Shown: positions 44,721 through 53,961 of the stretch, piece after piece
Position numbering within the stretch: the stretch's first letter is position 1
How the letters are laid out: each line of letters begins with the position of its first letter
DNA from: Pirellulales bacterium
GTDB lineage: Bacteria; Planctomycetota; Planctomycetia; Pirellulales; Thermoguttaceae
Direction of reading: 5' to 3'
NCBI GenBank assembly: GCA_016928165.1
Contig: JAFGLH010000118.1
Span: forward strand, 1-60,564
Length of the DNA: 60,564 bases
Notes under the pieces: model-generated
What the model was told of the DNA's origin: nothing
The model's database searches: none
What the model saw: only the letters and a program-made list of their open reading frames with translations
Program-made: the position numbers and the translations under genes

Positions 44721-44841
44721 CGAACTACCGAAAGCTCGACGACACCGAGCATCCTGCCTCCGCGGTTCCCGCCGCGTGCTCCTGGGAGGGACGGCGCCGA
44801 GGTCCTCGACGCCGCCCCTCCGCGTTTCTTGACACCTTTTC

Positions 44842-45738
44842 TCACCGGCGTCGACGCAAGCCGAACGCCAGCAACGACCCCAAGCCCGAACAGAGCAGCG
44901 CCAGCGTGGCGGGTTCGGGGATTACGTATTCTTGCACCTTCAGCGAGACGGAAGCCCCGTTGTAGTAATGTCCGGTATAGTCGTAATCGCTCATTGCGAT
45001 ATTGTCCCAGCATACAAAGGCGAAATGGGTGAGTTGCTCAATCTCGATCGGACCGCTGGTGACGGTGACGGGGATTTCGAAAGGCTCGGTGTAGATGGTC
45101 CATTCCTGGTCGCCGACCTCCAACTCCCAATATTCGCAGCCGGGAGCGGAGATTTCGATTTTCAATGAGACCAGCGGTCCCCCTTCGCCGGCGAGGACCT
45201 TCAGATTCTCGTGGAGAGGATTATCCAGGCTGCCCACGGTGGCGGTCACGGTCGCATCGACGTAGTCGGAGCCAGTCAGGCAGTCCATTTCCGAGAATAT
45301 TTCCATCTGAATAGTAGCCGTTCCCGGAGGCGAGTTCGGATACTCATCAATGGTCACCGCCAACTGAGCATCGACCCCCGCGGACCCAATCGGGTCCGGG
45401 TTGTCCGGTTCGTAACCATTCATGGACGCTTGCGCCTCGGTGGAAGCCGTATGAGCGCTGGACAACGACCTATAGGTAGCCGAATTGGATATGTAAGAAT
45501 CGTAGTAGCCGTTATAGCCGCAGCCGCCGGTCTCGGATGCGAACCCACCGCCGTTGTGATAATAATCGTAGGGGTCCGGCTCGTAGTGGTGCGCATGTGC
45601 GAGTGCTTCTCCCTCGGCCTTGAATGACCCGTCGATGTTGATCGGGTTGGAAAGATAATCCGCCCGCGCCGCGACCGCAAGTAGGGCAATGATTGCTACG
45701 GCGGCCAGCGTCGAAAAAAACAATATTCTTTTTGTCAT
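44842..45738 (-). CDS. PEP-CTERM sorted secreted protein, unknown
   Basis: The 298-residue protein has a signal peptide (ILFFSTLAAVAIIALLAVAA) and a Tyr/Gly/Asp-rich first part (YEPDPYDYYHNGGG, GGCGYNGYYDSYIS). A beta-sandwich-like middle follows. The C-terminal tail is VIPEPATLALL with helix CSGLGSLLAFG and RRRR. It is an exosortase substrate for the cell exterior. The ligand or function is unknown, and it is monocistronic. Confidence 0.88.
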   Translation of the reverse strand: MTKRILFFSTLAAVAIIALLAVAARADYLSNPINIDGSFKAEGEALAHAHHYEPDPYDYYHNGGGFASETGGCGYNGYYDSYISNSATYRSLSSAHTASTEAQASMNGYEPDNPDPIGSAGVDAQLAVTIDEYPNSPPGTATIQMEIFSEMDCLTGSDYVDATVTATVGSLDNPLHENLKVLAGEGGPLVSLKIEISAPGCEYWELEVGDQEWTIYTEPFEIPVTVTSGPIEIEQLTHFAFVCWDNIAMSDYDYTGHYYNGASVSLKVQEYVIPEPATLALLCSGLGSLLAFGLRRRR

Positions 45739-46169
45739 TGTGATATTCCTTTACGTCTGAGAAAAGTAAACAAGGGAGGGCGTCGGAGATGAGTTGCCGC
45801 GCGGAATACCCGACGAAACGGAAGACTCCGTCGGCAAGTGACTCTGGAAACGACCGCTGCCTCTGGAAACGAGTGCTTGGAATGCGTTTGAGAGATCGGA
45901 CGAACGCACCGATTACAGACGGCCTTCCCGCCGGAACGGCGGGGCCAATCACGCGCTGCCTCGAAGTTAAGCTCAGGCTAGAATAGTAGAATAGAACTGA
46001 TTTTAGCAAAGCAGGAGGAAAACGCAAGCCGTTCGACCAATGCGGGTACGGATTGTGAACAACCCCCCCCTTGCGGTAGACGCATGCTGCAAGAAAGGTT
46101 CTTATTCCTCGCGACGGCGGCCGCGGTGCTTTTAATTCTCTCTTCTATATCCTCTTTCCTCTCTACCCT
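45739..46169. other. 431-nt gap without recognised gene
   Basis: No convincing frame, RNA or palindrome of the recurrent families was found. It contains AT-rich stretches before the PEP-CTERM gene on its upstream side and a run of nine C after AACAA near 46060. Confidence 0.4.
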
Positions 46170-46919
46170 CTACAGCAGGCTCTCCAGCAGCAATCGCATC
46201 TTGCGCATCTCGGCAAGTTGGTCTCCCTCGGACATCGGCAGGATGTCCACGCACAACGCTCTGTCGTAGCGGACCTTTTTCAACTGGTTGATCAAACGGC
46301 CGTACTCCACGTCGCCCTGGCCGATGCGAACTTGCAACTCGTGCTTCGTCGTGTCGCGAAGCCGGACGTGGTAGACGAGCTTGATAAGCTGATCGTAATT
46401 CGCTCCGCCGTGCGGGCCGTAGATGTAGTGGCTCGGATCGAGCGTGATGCCGAGTCCCTTGACGTTGTTGCAGATCACCTCGGCGGTGTTCGGGTCTTCG
46501 GTCATCCGGCCGACCTCGGTCAACAGTCCGATGCGCACTCCCTCTTGCGCCGCCAGCGAGACCATCTTCCGCAGCCGCTCGATTTCGGCGTTGAACGGCG
46601 TGCCCAACTCGGCCGAACGGACCGTCACCGTCACCACCTTGATGGCCTTCGCCAGCCGGCAGCAGGCGGCGAACTGCCGGTAATAATCCGCTTCGTCCGC
46701 CTCGATGTCGATGCTCAGCGCCACGGGCGTCAGGCGGTGGGTCTGGCGACAGAGGGCAACCGCCCCTTCCAGGTCGGCCAACACGGCCGACGGCTGAATG
46801 TGGCCGCCGGTGGAGTGGACCATGATTTCCACGGCGGTATACTCCAATTCCACCAACTGTTGCATGGCGGCTTCCAGCGACATCCCGGGAAAACAACGAC
46901 TCGTTGCGGCGACAAACAC
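46170..46919 (-). CDS. Sugar phosphate isomerase/epimerase (TIM-barrel, AP-endonuclease 2 superfamily)
   Basis: The 249-residue TIM barrel has typical metal-site strands: EYTAVEIMVHSTGGH, GVRIGLLTEVGRMTEDPNTA, GLGITLDPSHYIYG, VYHVRLRDTTKHELQVRIGQ and GDVEYGRLINQLKKVRYDRA. It belongs to the xylose isomerase-like family, which is numerous in planctomycetes; the substrate is unknown. Start GTG 46919 has AAGGAG at 7 nt. Transcription is divergent from sppA. Confidence 0.88.
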   Translation of the reverse strand: MFVAATSRCFPGMSLEAAMQQLVELEYTAVEIMVHSTGGHIQPSAVLADLEGAVALCRQTHRLTPVALSIDIEADEADYYRQFAACCRLAKAIKVVTVTVRSAELGTPFNAEIERLRKMVSLAAQEGVRIGLLTEVGRMTEDPNTAEVICNNVKGLGITLDPSHYIYGPHGGANYDQLIKLVYHVRLRDTTKHELQVRIGQGDVEYGRLINQLKKVRYDRALCVDILPMSEGDQLAEMRKMRLLLESLL

Positions 46920-47075
46920 TCGGCGGCTCCTTAAATTGACTTCTCCGTAGGTCAGGCTTTTTCAGCATCATAGCTTACCCCGCAACCCACATACTATGCA
47001 ACACCGCGCCGGTTGTGTCGCACGGAATCGGGGGTACAATGTGGGCGTTAAGGGAACTACAGGAAGGAGAACAAC

Positions 47076-48170
47076 ATGGACCAGCCCCCCCAAGCAGACG
47101 GATTCTCGCAGCAGCCCTTTCGGCCGGAGGTCGCCGCAGAACCGGTCCATGTCCAACCGCGCCGTAAGACGAGTTTCTTCATGCGGCTCGTTTGGGCCGT
47201 CCTTTTGCTGGGATTGTTCGGCTCGCTGGCGCTGAATGTATTGCTGTTCCTCGTAGTTGGATTGCTCGGGGCCGGTTCACTGCACGAGGGGAGGCATGTA
47301 AGAGAGCAATACCATTCCCTCAACCGTCAGGGGATGGATAAAGTGGCCATCCTCTCGATCGAGGGAACCATCCTCAGCGGAGAGGGCTTTTTCAGGGACC
47401 AAATCGAACACGCCAAACGGGACATCGAAAAGGGGAACCTGAAAGCGATCGTGGTGCGTGTCAACTCGCCCGGCGGAACCATCACCGGCAGCGATTACAT
47501 GCTCCACAATCTGCGGAAATTGGCCGAAAAGGTCCCCTTGGTGGTCAGCATGGGCGGAACGGCCGCCAGCGGCGGCTACTACGTCTCGATGTGCGTCGGC
47601 GATACGCCTAACGCCATTTACGCCGAACCGACCACTTGGACCGGATCGATCGGCGTGCTGATCCCCAACTACAACTTCGCCGAACTGATGGAACGTTGGG
47701 GCATCCAAGACAACACCATCTCCAGCGGACCGATGAAGACGATGGGCAGCTTTGCGCGGAAAATGACGCCCGAGGAAAAGTTGATCTTTCAGGCCCTGGT
47801 CGACGACGGCTTCAGCCGCTTCAAGGAGGTCGTCAAAGAGGGGCGGCCCAACTTCCGCGGAAATCCCCAGGCGCTCGAAAGGGCCGCCACCGGACAAATC
47901 TTCACCGCCAATCAGGCCCTGACATACGGCCTGATCGACCGAATCGGCTTTGTCGAGGACGCGATTGACAGGGCGATCAGCCTCGCCGAACTGGACAAGC
48001 AAAACGTCAATGTGGTTGAGTACGAAGCCCAACCGACCCTCTCCGACATGCTTTTCGGCGGCGCGTCCGCCCGGCCGTCCATCGACCCGGCCGCGTTGCT
48101 GGAATCCGCCACCCCCCGCGCTTATTACCTCTGCACGTGGCTCCCCGCCCTCGTCCGAAGCGATGATTGA
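47076..48170 (+). CDS. sppA: Signal peptide peptidase SppA (S49 family)
   Basis: The inner-membrane serine protease of 364 residues degrades cleaved signal peptides and membrane protein fragments. One membrane helix (LVWAVLLLGLFGSLALNVLL) is followed by the protease domain: VRVNSPGGTITGSDYML, VVSMGGTAASGGYYVSM with the Ser nucleophile after TAA, and TTWTGSIGVLIPNYNFAELM. The lysine general base probably lies in SSGPMKTMGS. It is the short, single-domain form. AAGGAG lies before the ATG. Confidence 0.94.
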   Translation: MDQPPQADGFSQQPFRPEVAAEPVHVQPRRKTSFFMRLVWAVLLLGLFGSLALNVLLFLVVGLLGAGSLHEGRHVREQYHSLNRQGMDKVAILSIEGTILSGEGFFRDQIEHAKRDIEKGNLKAIVVRVNSPGGTITGSDYMLHNLRKLAEKVPLVVSMGGTAASGGYYVSMCVGDTPNAIYAEPTTWTGSIGVLIPNYNFAELMERWGIQDNTISSGPMKTMGSFARKMTPEEKLIFQALVDDGFSRFKEVVKEGRPNFRGNPQALERAATGQIFTANQALTYGLIDRIGFVEDAIDRAISLAELDKQNVNVVEYEAQPTLSDMLFGGASARPSIDPAALLESATPRAYYLCTWLPALVRSDD

Positions 48171-48315
48171 ATCGGCCCCGACGGATGCATGACAACCATT
48201 CTTTCGAATGGCAGAATATGGTTGATCCAGAAGGGTTTTTGCCCGGCGATATGTAGGTCGGCTCTGCCCAAAGGACGGAAACCTGTTCTGTTCCCGGCCC
48301 ATGTGCAGAAATCCC

Positions 48316-48417
48316 ATGTCGATCGGCATCGAACGATTCGACCGGCGTCTCGTCGACAGCCAATTGATGTCCGGCGAGGAGATTGCGGCTTTTCGGCAGA
48401 GCATTGGAACCCCTAAA
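48316..48417 (+). pseudogene. N-terminal fragment resembling planctomycete kinase-type leader
   Basis: ATG at 48316 opens MSIGIERFDRRLVDSQLMSG then EEIAAFRQSIGTP. This resembles the first helices of planctomycete Ser/Thr kinase-like proteins (FVxRLxxSGLMSxxEVxAF). After about 34 codons the resemblance stops where the MBL gene begins on the other strand, so this is probably a remnant of a lost gene. No kinase domain follows. The rest of the 242-nt gap has no other feature. Confidence 0.4.
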
Positions 48418-49153
48418 ACTCCAACTCCATCCGGTCCTCGCCGAGCACGGTCTCGGGAAAGATCGCCCGGGCAACGTCCAAACCGATCGGGTCGTCGGCC
48501 GTGGAAAGGGGATTCAGGTGAACCAGCGCCAATCGGCCGACGCTGGCCCGTCGGGCCAGTTGTGCAACGGCGGTGGTGTGGCTGTGGCCCACCTTCCGCG
48601 CCCATTCGGCCTGTCGGTCGGGAAAATAACACTCGTGGACCAGTAGATCGACGCCGCGGAGCTTTTCCGCGTAAGCGGCCTCCGGCGAGGCCGTCGTGTC
48701 GGTGACGTAGGCCATCGAGCGGCCCGGCCAGTCGAGCCGAAAGCCGATCGAGCCGCCGCGATGTTCGAGCGGGAAGTGGGTCAGCCTGCCGCCCTCGCGC
48801 AAGGCGACGCTTGCGGCCAGCGGCCGCAGTTCGAACGGCGGCGGAATGGGAAACAGCGCCTCGGCGAACAGGTGTTCCTCGACCGCGCGGAGCACCTCCG
48901 GCAACGCATGGAGCGCGATCCGCCGCAGCGGATGGACGCGCATCACGCTGTGCAAATACGTCAGGCCGACGATGTGGTCGAGGTGGGCGTGCGTGACGAA
49001 TATGTCTAACTCGTCGCCGGCCAGATATTCTGCCAAGCGGTGGACGGCTGTGCCCGCGTCGAGCATCACCCCGCACTCAGGCAGCAGCAGGCAGGGCGTC
49101 TGCCGCCGATCGTTCGGATGGTAGCCGGTCGTGCCCAGCAGGATTAGTTTCAT
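48413..49153 (-). CDS. MBL-fold metallo-hydrolase (RNase Z / phosphodiesterase-like)
   Basis: The metallo-beta-lactamase fold enzyme has 246 residues. The metal motif is FVTHAHLDHIVGL (HxHxDH). SMAYVTDTTAS supplies the Asp, and HSHTT the later His. HECYF and LVHLNPLS complete the family pattern seen in tRNase Z-like and cyclic-nucleotide phosphodiesterase-like hydrolases. It lacks a full RNase Z exosite. The ATG at 49153 is preferred over a TTG at 49177. The substrate is unknown. Confidence 0.85.
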   Translation of the reverse strand: MKLILLGTTGYHPNDRRQTPCLLLPECGVMLDAGTAVHRLAEYLAGDELDIFVTHAHLDHIVGLTYLHSVMRVHPLRRIALHALPEVLRAVEEHLFAEALFPIPPPFELRPLAASVALREGGRLTHFPLEHRGGSIGFRLDWPGRSMAYVTDTTASPEAAYAEKLRGVDLLVHECYFPDRQAEWARKVGHSHTTAVAQLARRASVGRLALVHLNPLSTADDPIGLDVARAIFPETVLGEDRMELEF

Positions 49154-49310
49154 CGTGGAGGGTGGGTTGTGGAGCAAGAGATAGGGTGGGTCGAGCGTCA
49201 GCGAGCCCCACCAATGTCTATCTCAAGCTGAGTAAAATTCCGTCTAATTAACCAAAGAGAACGATGAAAGCAAACCAAAAGCAACCTCAAATTCCCCTCC
49301 CCAATTTTAG

Positions 49311-52300
49311 CTATTTTCGCGGTCCGAGCAATCTTTCGAGTTGCTTGTTCAATTCTTCTTCAAGTAAATTACCGGCGGCCTTCTTGATAAACTGCCGGCT
49401 GAGCCGCTCCATTTCTCGGCGGTCAAGTTGCGGTTTGGCGAGCGTTCCTTTCAAGGGTATGCGTACAACCTGGTTGGCGAGCGCCTTTGCGGCGATCGGA
49501 TTGCCCGCCAACCACTTCGGCGGGACGGGCATCTCGGCCACCAGGTCCAACGTCTTGTCCAGGCCGACCGAGCCGTGGGTGCGGATCGTCAGGTCGGGAA
49601 AGATCAATTCCAGGTTGTCGTGATGCACGCGGCCGTTTTTCATTTGAAAGGCGACGACCGATTCTTGCCGCAACCGGGCGGGCGACTCGCGCCCCAGCAG
49701 CACGGCCAACTCGCGGATCAGCGGCCCCGGGCCGATCTGCACCGAATGGACCACGAACCGCCCGGCCAGGTCGCTCTTCTTCGGCTCCGACAGCGGCACG
49801 CGGCAGCGGTCCATCGCGATCGAAAACGAACCCTGGGCGCTGGTCGCGTCCGCCAACACTGGGGCGATATACTGCAAAAACGACGCGCACATCGCCGGAT
49901 CGATTTGCACCTTTTCCATCAGCGGACCGGCGGGCAGGGTCAACGTCGTCGGCCCGGGCGAGAGCCGCGCCTGCGGGGCGAGATGCATCCGCCCGCCGCT
50001 GACGCTCAGGTCGAGCGGCCTGATTTTCAACAGCCCGTCGGCCATCTCCGTTTGCAACGAGCCGGGGCCTATCTGAAATCCGTAGACGTTCGCCCGGTCC
50101 CAATCCATTGCGGCGGCGGCAGTGCCGGAGGCCAACGAGAGCGGTCCGCGATACCCGAACGGCGACTCGCCGCGGCCGACGATCAGCACGCCGGGACCGA
50201 GGTAGGGCCGCATCATCTCGGCCAATCGCCCCACGTCGTATCGCATCCGTCCGTCGATCTGGGCCTCGCGATGGTCGCCTACCGGGCCGTAGCGTCCCGA
50301 GGCGATGGCGGCCAGCACGCTGGAGGTCAACTCGAACTTGGCCAGTTGGACCACTTTCGTCGGAGCGTCGTAATTCCCCTCGGCGGAGAGTTTGACGACC
50401 GGCTCGGTGAACTTCTGTCCCGAGGAGTCGGCAACGGCCAGATTGAGGACTTCGGCGTCGGTCGATCCGCGGATCGTCTTGCCCGCCTGCTGAAATTGGA
50501 CGGAGCCTTTGAGTTGCCCGGCGAGGCGCCAGGCGGGCGGCGCGGCCGGATCGGCGAACCACTGCTTCAGCCTGCCCAGGAAGGTCTGGTAGGTGAGCGA
50601 GCCGCTCATTTCCGTCGTTCCCGACTCGGGCATGGAGACGAGCAGGTTGTTCGCGCCGACGGCCAGCGTGCCGCAGGCGAGTCCGGCCCGCTCGATCCGC
50701 AGCCGCCGCTGCTTGCCTTCCCAGGAACCGGAGGCGTTGGCGTCCAGCCGCGGCTCGTCGGCGTTGAACGACTTCGAGGCCACTTTCAGGGGCACTGCCG
50801 AGACGGTTAGCTGCCGCAGGAAGACGTCGTCGTCGGTGGCCGTCGCTTCGGCCGCCAGCACGTAGTCGCCGGTCAGCCGCCAATCGTCGGTCGGCATCCA
50901 GGGGGCCAGCCGCGCCGGCCAGTTGCGCAAGTTGCCCCGCATGTCGAGCCGCACCGGCCACGGCCCGCCGGTCGGATCGACGACCGCGCCGGTCAGCTTC
51001 GCGTCGATCCGGTCGGCGGCGGTTTTCAGCGATATGGCAGCGGCGTCGATGCGGGTGTTTTCGCCCAGGTCGGTCTGGCCGGCGGCCGTGAGCGAGAGGG
51101 TCATGTTAGGCTCGATCCAGGCCCGCTTTCCGGCGGTCGCCAGTTGAAAATTGTTGACGCTAAACTGGGCGCCGGCCTCGAACAGGCGTTGGGCGTTGCG
51201 GTTCCAGTGCAGGCTGCCCGAGCCTTCCCCGGCCAGGTGCAAACCGGCTAGATCGACGAATTGCCCCAGTTGCTCGGTCAACCTGTTCAGGCTGAAGGTC
51301 AGCGAACCGGCCAGGCGGTCGGCGGTCCCGGCGGCGTGAAACTTGAGGAAGTCCGATTCGCAGCGGAGCGCGTCGATCACCGGGCCGTCCGGCCCTTGGT
51401 GCGCTTCGACGGACGCCATCACCGGCTGACGCCATTCGATCCTTCGCCCGCCGGCGTCGGCGGCCAGCCCGCTCGCCTGGAGTTGTCCCTGCCAAACCGT
51501 CCCCCGCGGCTCGGGCCGGCATGAGGCGCACAGACGCACTTGGCCCGAGTCGATCCTCATTCCCTGGCGAATGTGCAACGTGGCGGGCAAGAGCCGGGCC
51601 AACCGGGCAATGTCCAGCCGGCCGTCGAACTCCTGACGCTGGGCGAGCAAAGACTCTAAACCGATTTGACCTTCTTCGTCGAGCGGTATCGTCCCCTTGA
51701 CGAGAAAGCTGCCGACGTCGCAGTCCAAAGTCGTTTGCTCGATGTCCACCCGGTTGCCGGTCCAGGAGATTTTGCACGCGCCGTGCGCGCGGTCGAGCGC
51801 GAGCCGGTCGGTTTGCAGTTCCGGCGCGGTCAGTAGGAATGATTGCAGATTCAGGTCGGCCTGCAAATGGTTTCCGCCCTCGGCGTTTCCTCCCCAAGCG
51901 GCTCTTGCCGACGATGAGAGCAGGCCGGAAAGCGTCGTCCCCGGCGCGAAGCGGGCGGCCGCCGCGCGGAACATGGCCAAGGGAACGTTCGCGGCGTTCA
52001 CTGCGGACTCGCCGACGCCGCCTTCGATGCGCGCTTCGCCGACCAGCTTGCCGGGCTTTTCGCCGCCGAGCAACTCGGCCGAAAGCTTCGCGCCGATCGC
52101 GCCGGCAGCGCCCCGCGGCGCGTCCAGCTCCAGCGATAACGCGCGTATCTGCCAATTCTTTCCGCTGGCCCGATCGACGATCGTCACCTCGGCGTCGTCT
52201 ATCCGCAAGGAAAAGCCGACCGCCGAGGTCGGCGCCTCCTTCGCCGCCTCTTCCGCTTCCCGCGGCGCAAGGTAATTCGCCAGCAGTTCCTCGACGTTGC

Positions 52301-52715
52301 TCCCCTCGTCGTCGAGTTCGAGGAAGATTTTCGGCTTGCTCACGTGGATCCGGCCGATGTTCTTCCAATCGCGCAACATTCCCGCCAGCGACCGCTCGCT
52401 GCTTATCGAAGGGACCGACAACACCGTGTTTCCCGCTGCGTCCTTCACCTCGACGCCGGAGGCCACCGCCGGCGCGAACCAACCGAGCGACGTGGAGCGG
52501 ATGGAAACGGTCCCGTTTAGGTCGGCGGCGGCCTTGCGGACGATCCAACCGGGCAGCGGCGAGTTGGCGACGATCGCCGGCAGCAGCCAGATCAACGCCG
52601 CCAGCAGTGCTAGCGTCAACGGCAGCCGCCACGGGCGTCGCTTCTTTCGCTTCGCGGGCCGGGTTTCGATGGCGGCGGCCTGGTGGGAACGCCCGATGCC
52701 GTTGTCGTCGAACAT
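49311..52715 (-). CDS. Giant AsmA-like protein
   Basis: The 1134-residue protein has one N-terminal membrane helix (LPLTLALLAALIWLLPAIVA) after a basic KRKKRRPWR segment. A long beta-rich body with AsmA-type blocks follows: GWIVRKAAADLNGTVSIRST, ASGVEVKDAAGNTVLSVPSI, GRIHVSKPKIFLELDDEGSN. The C-terminal repeat region ends LDLVAEMPVPPKWLAGNPIA and VRIPLKGTLAKPQLDR, the usual close of AsmA/YhdP-like proteins. These are thought to bridge inner and outer membranes and help lipid transport. The ATG at 52715 has GGAGGAG at 6 nt. It is divergent from the EEP gene. Confidence 0.85.
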   Translation of the reverse strand: MFDDNGIGRSHQAAAIETRPAKRKKRRPWRLPLTLALLAALIWLLPAIVANSPLPGWIVRKAAADLNGTVSIRSTSLGWFAPAVASGVEVKDAAGNTVLSVPSISSERSLAGMLRDWKNIGRIHVSKPKIFLELDDEGSNVEELLANYLAPREAEEAAKEAPTSAVGFSLRIDDAEVTIVDRASGKNWQIRALSLELDAPRGAAGAIGAKLSAELLGGEKPGKLVGEARIEGGVGESAVNAANVPLAMFRAAAARFAPGTTLSGLLSSSARAAWGGNAEGGNHLQADLNLQSFLLTAPELQTDRLALDRAHGACKISWTGNRVDIEQTTLDCDVGSFLVKGTIPLDEEGQIGLESLLAQRQEFDGRLDIARLARLLPATLHIRQGMRIDSGQVRLCASCRPEPRGTVWQGQLQASGLAADAGGRRIEWRQPVMASVEAHQGPDGPVIDALRCESDFLKFHAAGTADRLAGSLTFSLNRLTEQLGQFVDLAGLHLAGEGSGSLHWNRNAQRLFEAGAQFSVNNFQLATAGKRAWIEPNMTLSLTAAGQTDLGENTRIDAAAISLKTAADRIDAKLTGAVVDPTGGPWPVRLDMRGNLRNWPARLAPWMPTDDWRLTGDYVLAAEATATDDDVFLRQLTVSAVPLKVASKSFNADEPRLDANASGSWEGKQRRLRIERAGLACGTLAVGANNLLVSMPESGTTEMSGSLTYQTFLGRLKQWFADPAAPPAWRLAGQLKGSVQFQQAGKTIRGSTDAEVLNLAVADSSGQKFTEPVVKLSAEGNYDAPTKVVQLAKFELTSSVLAAIASGRYGPVGDHREAQIDGRMRYDVGRLAEMMRPYLGPGVLIVGRGESPFGYRGPLSLASGTAAAAMDWDRANVYGFQIGPGSLQTEMADGLLKIRPLDLSVSGGRMHLAPQARLSPGPTTLTLPAGPLMEKVQIDPAMCASFLQYIAPVLADATSAQGSFSIAMDRCRVPLSEPKKSDLAGRFVVHSVQIGPGPLIRELAVLLGRESPARLRQESVVAFQMKNGRVHHDNLELIFPDLTIRTHGSVGLDKTLDLVAEMPVPPKWLAGNPIAAKALANQVVRIPLKGTLAKPQLDRREMERLSRQFIKKAAGNLLEEELNKQLERLLGPRK

Positions 52716-52831
52716 GATTCTCCTCCGCGAAAGCATGGAGAGGGCCGGTGGATTGTAGTCCCCTACGGCAAATGACGCCAGAGCGACTGCGGAAGTTGCC
52801 CGGGGAACGAAGAAAAGGTATTATTGCAGGC

Positions 52832-53848
52832 ATGAAAGCAATAATGCCGGCGATATTGGCGTTGTCTCTCGCGGTCGCCGCGGACCCCTCTCGGGCCGAG
52901 GAGTCCGCCGCCCTGTCGATCAAGGCCATGACGTTCAACATCCGCTTCAACAACCCGGCCGACGGCCCGAACCGATGGAGCGAACGCCGCGCGCTGGCCG
53001 CCGAGGCGGTGCGGCGATTCGACGGCGATTTCGTCGGGCTGCAAGAGGCCCTGCCGGACCAGATCGACGACCTGCTCGAAATGCTGCCTGAGTATGAAAT
53101 GATCGGCGCCTCGCGCGACGCCGACGGGCGGAGCGAAGCATCGCCGATCTTCTACCGCCGCGAACGATGGCGGTTGGACCAATGCCGGCAAGGGACGTTT
53201 TGGCTCTCCGACGCGCCGTGCCTGCCCGGCTCGATAACCTGGGGCAACAAATATCCGCGCGTTGTGACGTGGGGGCGTTTCGTCGAGAAGCGGACCGGCC
53301 ACGGCGTGTACGTCTACAATACCCATTTTTCGCACGTCTCGGCCGCTTCGCGCGAAAAAGGGGCCGCGCTGCTGGCCGAGCGAATCGCCCGACGCGACCT
53401 GCCCGAGCCGGTGCTGGTGACGGGCGACTTCAACGCCGCCGAATCGTCGCCGCCAATCGAGTATCTCACGGGTCGCCGGCCGGGGACGCTGCTGCGGCTG
53501 ATCGACACTTTCCGCGCCGTCCATCCCGAAGCGCAAGGGGCGGGCACGTTCCACGCCTTCAAGGGCGAAGCGGGGCCGGATAAGATCGACTACGTGTTCG
53601 CCCTGCCGAGCGCCACGGTCCGCGCGGCGGAGATCGTCCGCCTCGGCCGCGACGGCCGCTGGCCGTCGGACCATTTCCCCGTCGCGGCGGAGGTGGTCTA
53701 CTACCCGACCGACGCCGCGAAAATCACGTGCCGTAGCGGCCGCCCGCAACCGCATCGGATCCGCCACAGGCGCGCTCTGCGTTTGGACCGGCGGCGGACG
53801 AAATTGGGAAGGCGAATTTCCGAAAGCCGACGCCCTTTATCCAACTAG
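52832..53848 (+). CDS. Secreted endonuclease/exonuclease/phosphatase family protein
   Basis: About 338 residues. A signal peptide (MPAILALSLAVAADPSRA) is followed by the EEP fold: MTFNIRFNNPADGPNRWSER, DFVGLQEALPDQIDDLL, VYVYNTHFSHVSAASREKGA, PVLVTGDFNAAESSPPIEYL, KIDYVFAL and GRWPSDHFPVAAEV. It has all catalytic Asn, Glu, Asp and His positions. It probably acts on phosphodiesters (nucleic acid, sphingomyelin or phosphoinositide-type) outside the cytoplasm. The family usually ends right after the DHFPV strand. Here about 45 Arg-rich residues follow, suggesting a shifted or lost stop codon. The ATG at 52832 is chosen over 52748. Confidence 0.88.
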   Translation: MKAIMPAILALSLAVAADPSRAEESAALSIKAMTFNIRFNNPADGPNRWSERRALAAEAVRRFDGDFVGLQEALPDQIDDLLEMLPEYEMIGASRDADGRSEASPIFYRRERWRLDQCRQGTFWLSDAPCLPGSITWGNKYPRVVTWGRFVEKRTGHGVYVYNTHFSHVSAASREKGAALLAERIARRDLPEPVLVTGDFNAAESSPPIEYLTGRRPGTLLRLIDTFRAVHPEAQGAGTFHAFKGEAGPDKIDYVFALPSATVRAAEIVRLGRDGRWPSDHFPVAAEVVYYPTDAAKITCRSGRPQPHRIRHRRALRLDRRRTKLGRRISESRRPLSN

Positions 53849-53961
53849 CGGATCGAAAGCTCGTTCCCGCACGCGACGGACGAGGCCCGCTCGCCCGCCG
53901 CGCAACTGCCGACATCTCCGCGCGAATAAAGGCCTATTTAAACGGGCCGCCAACCCATCCT

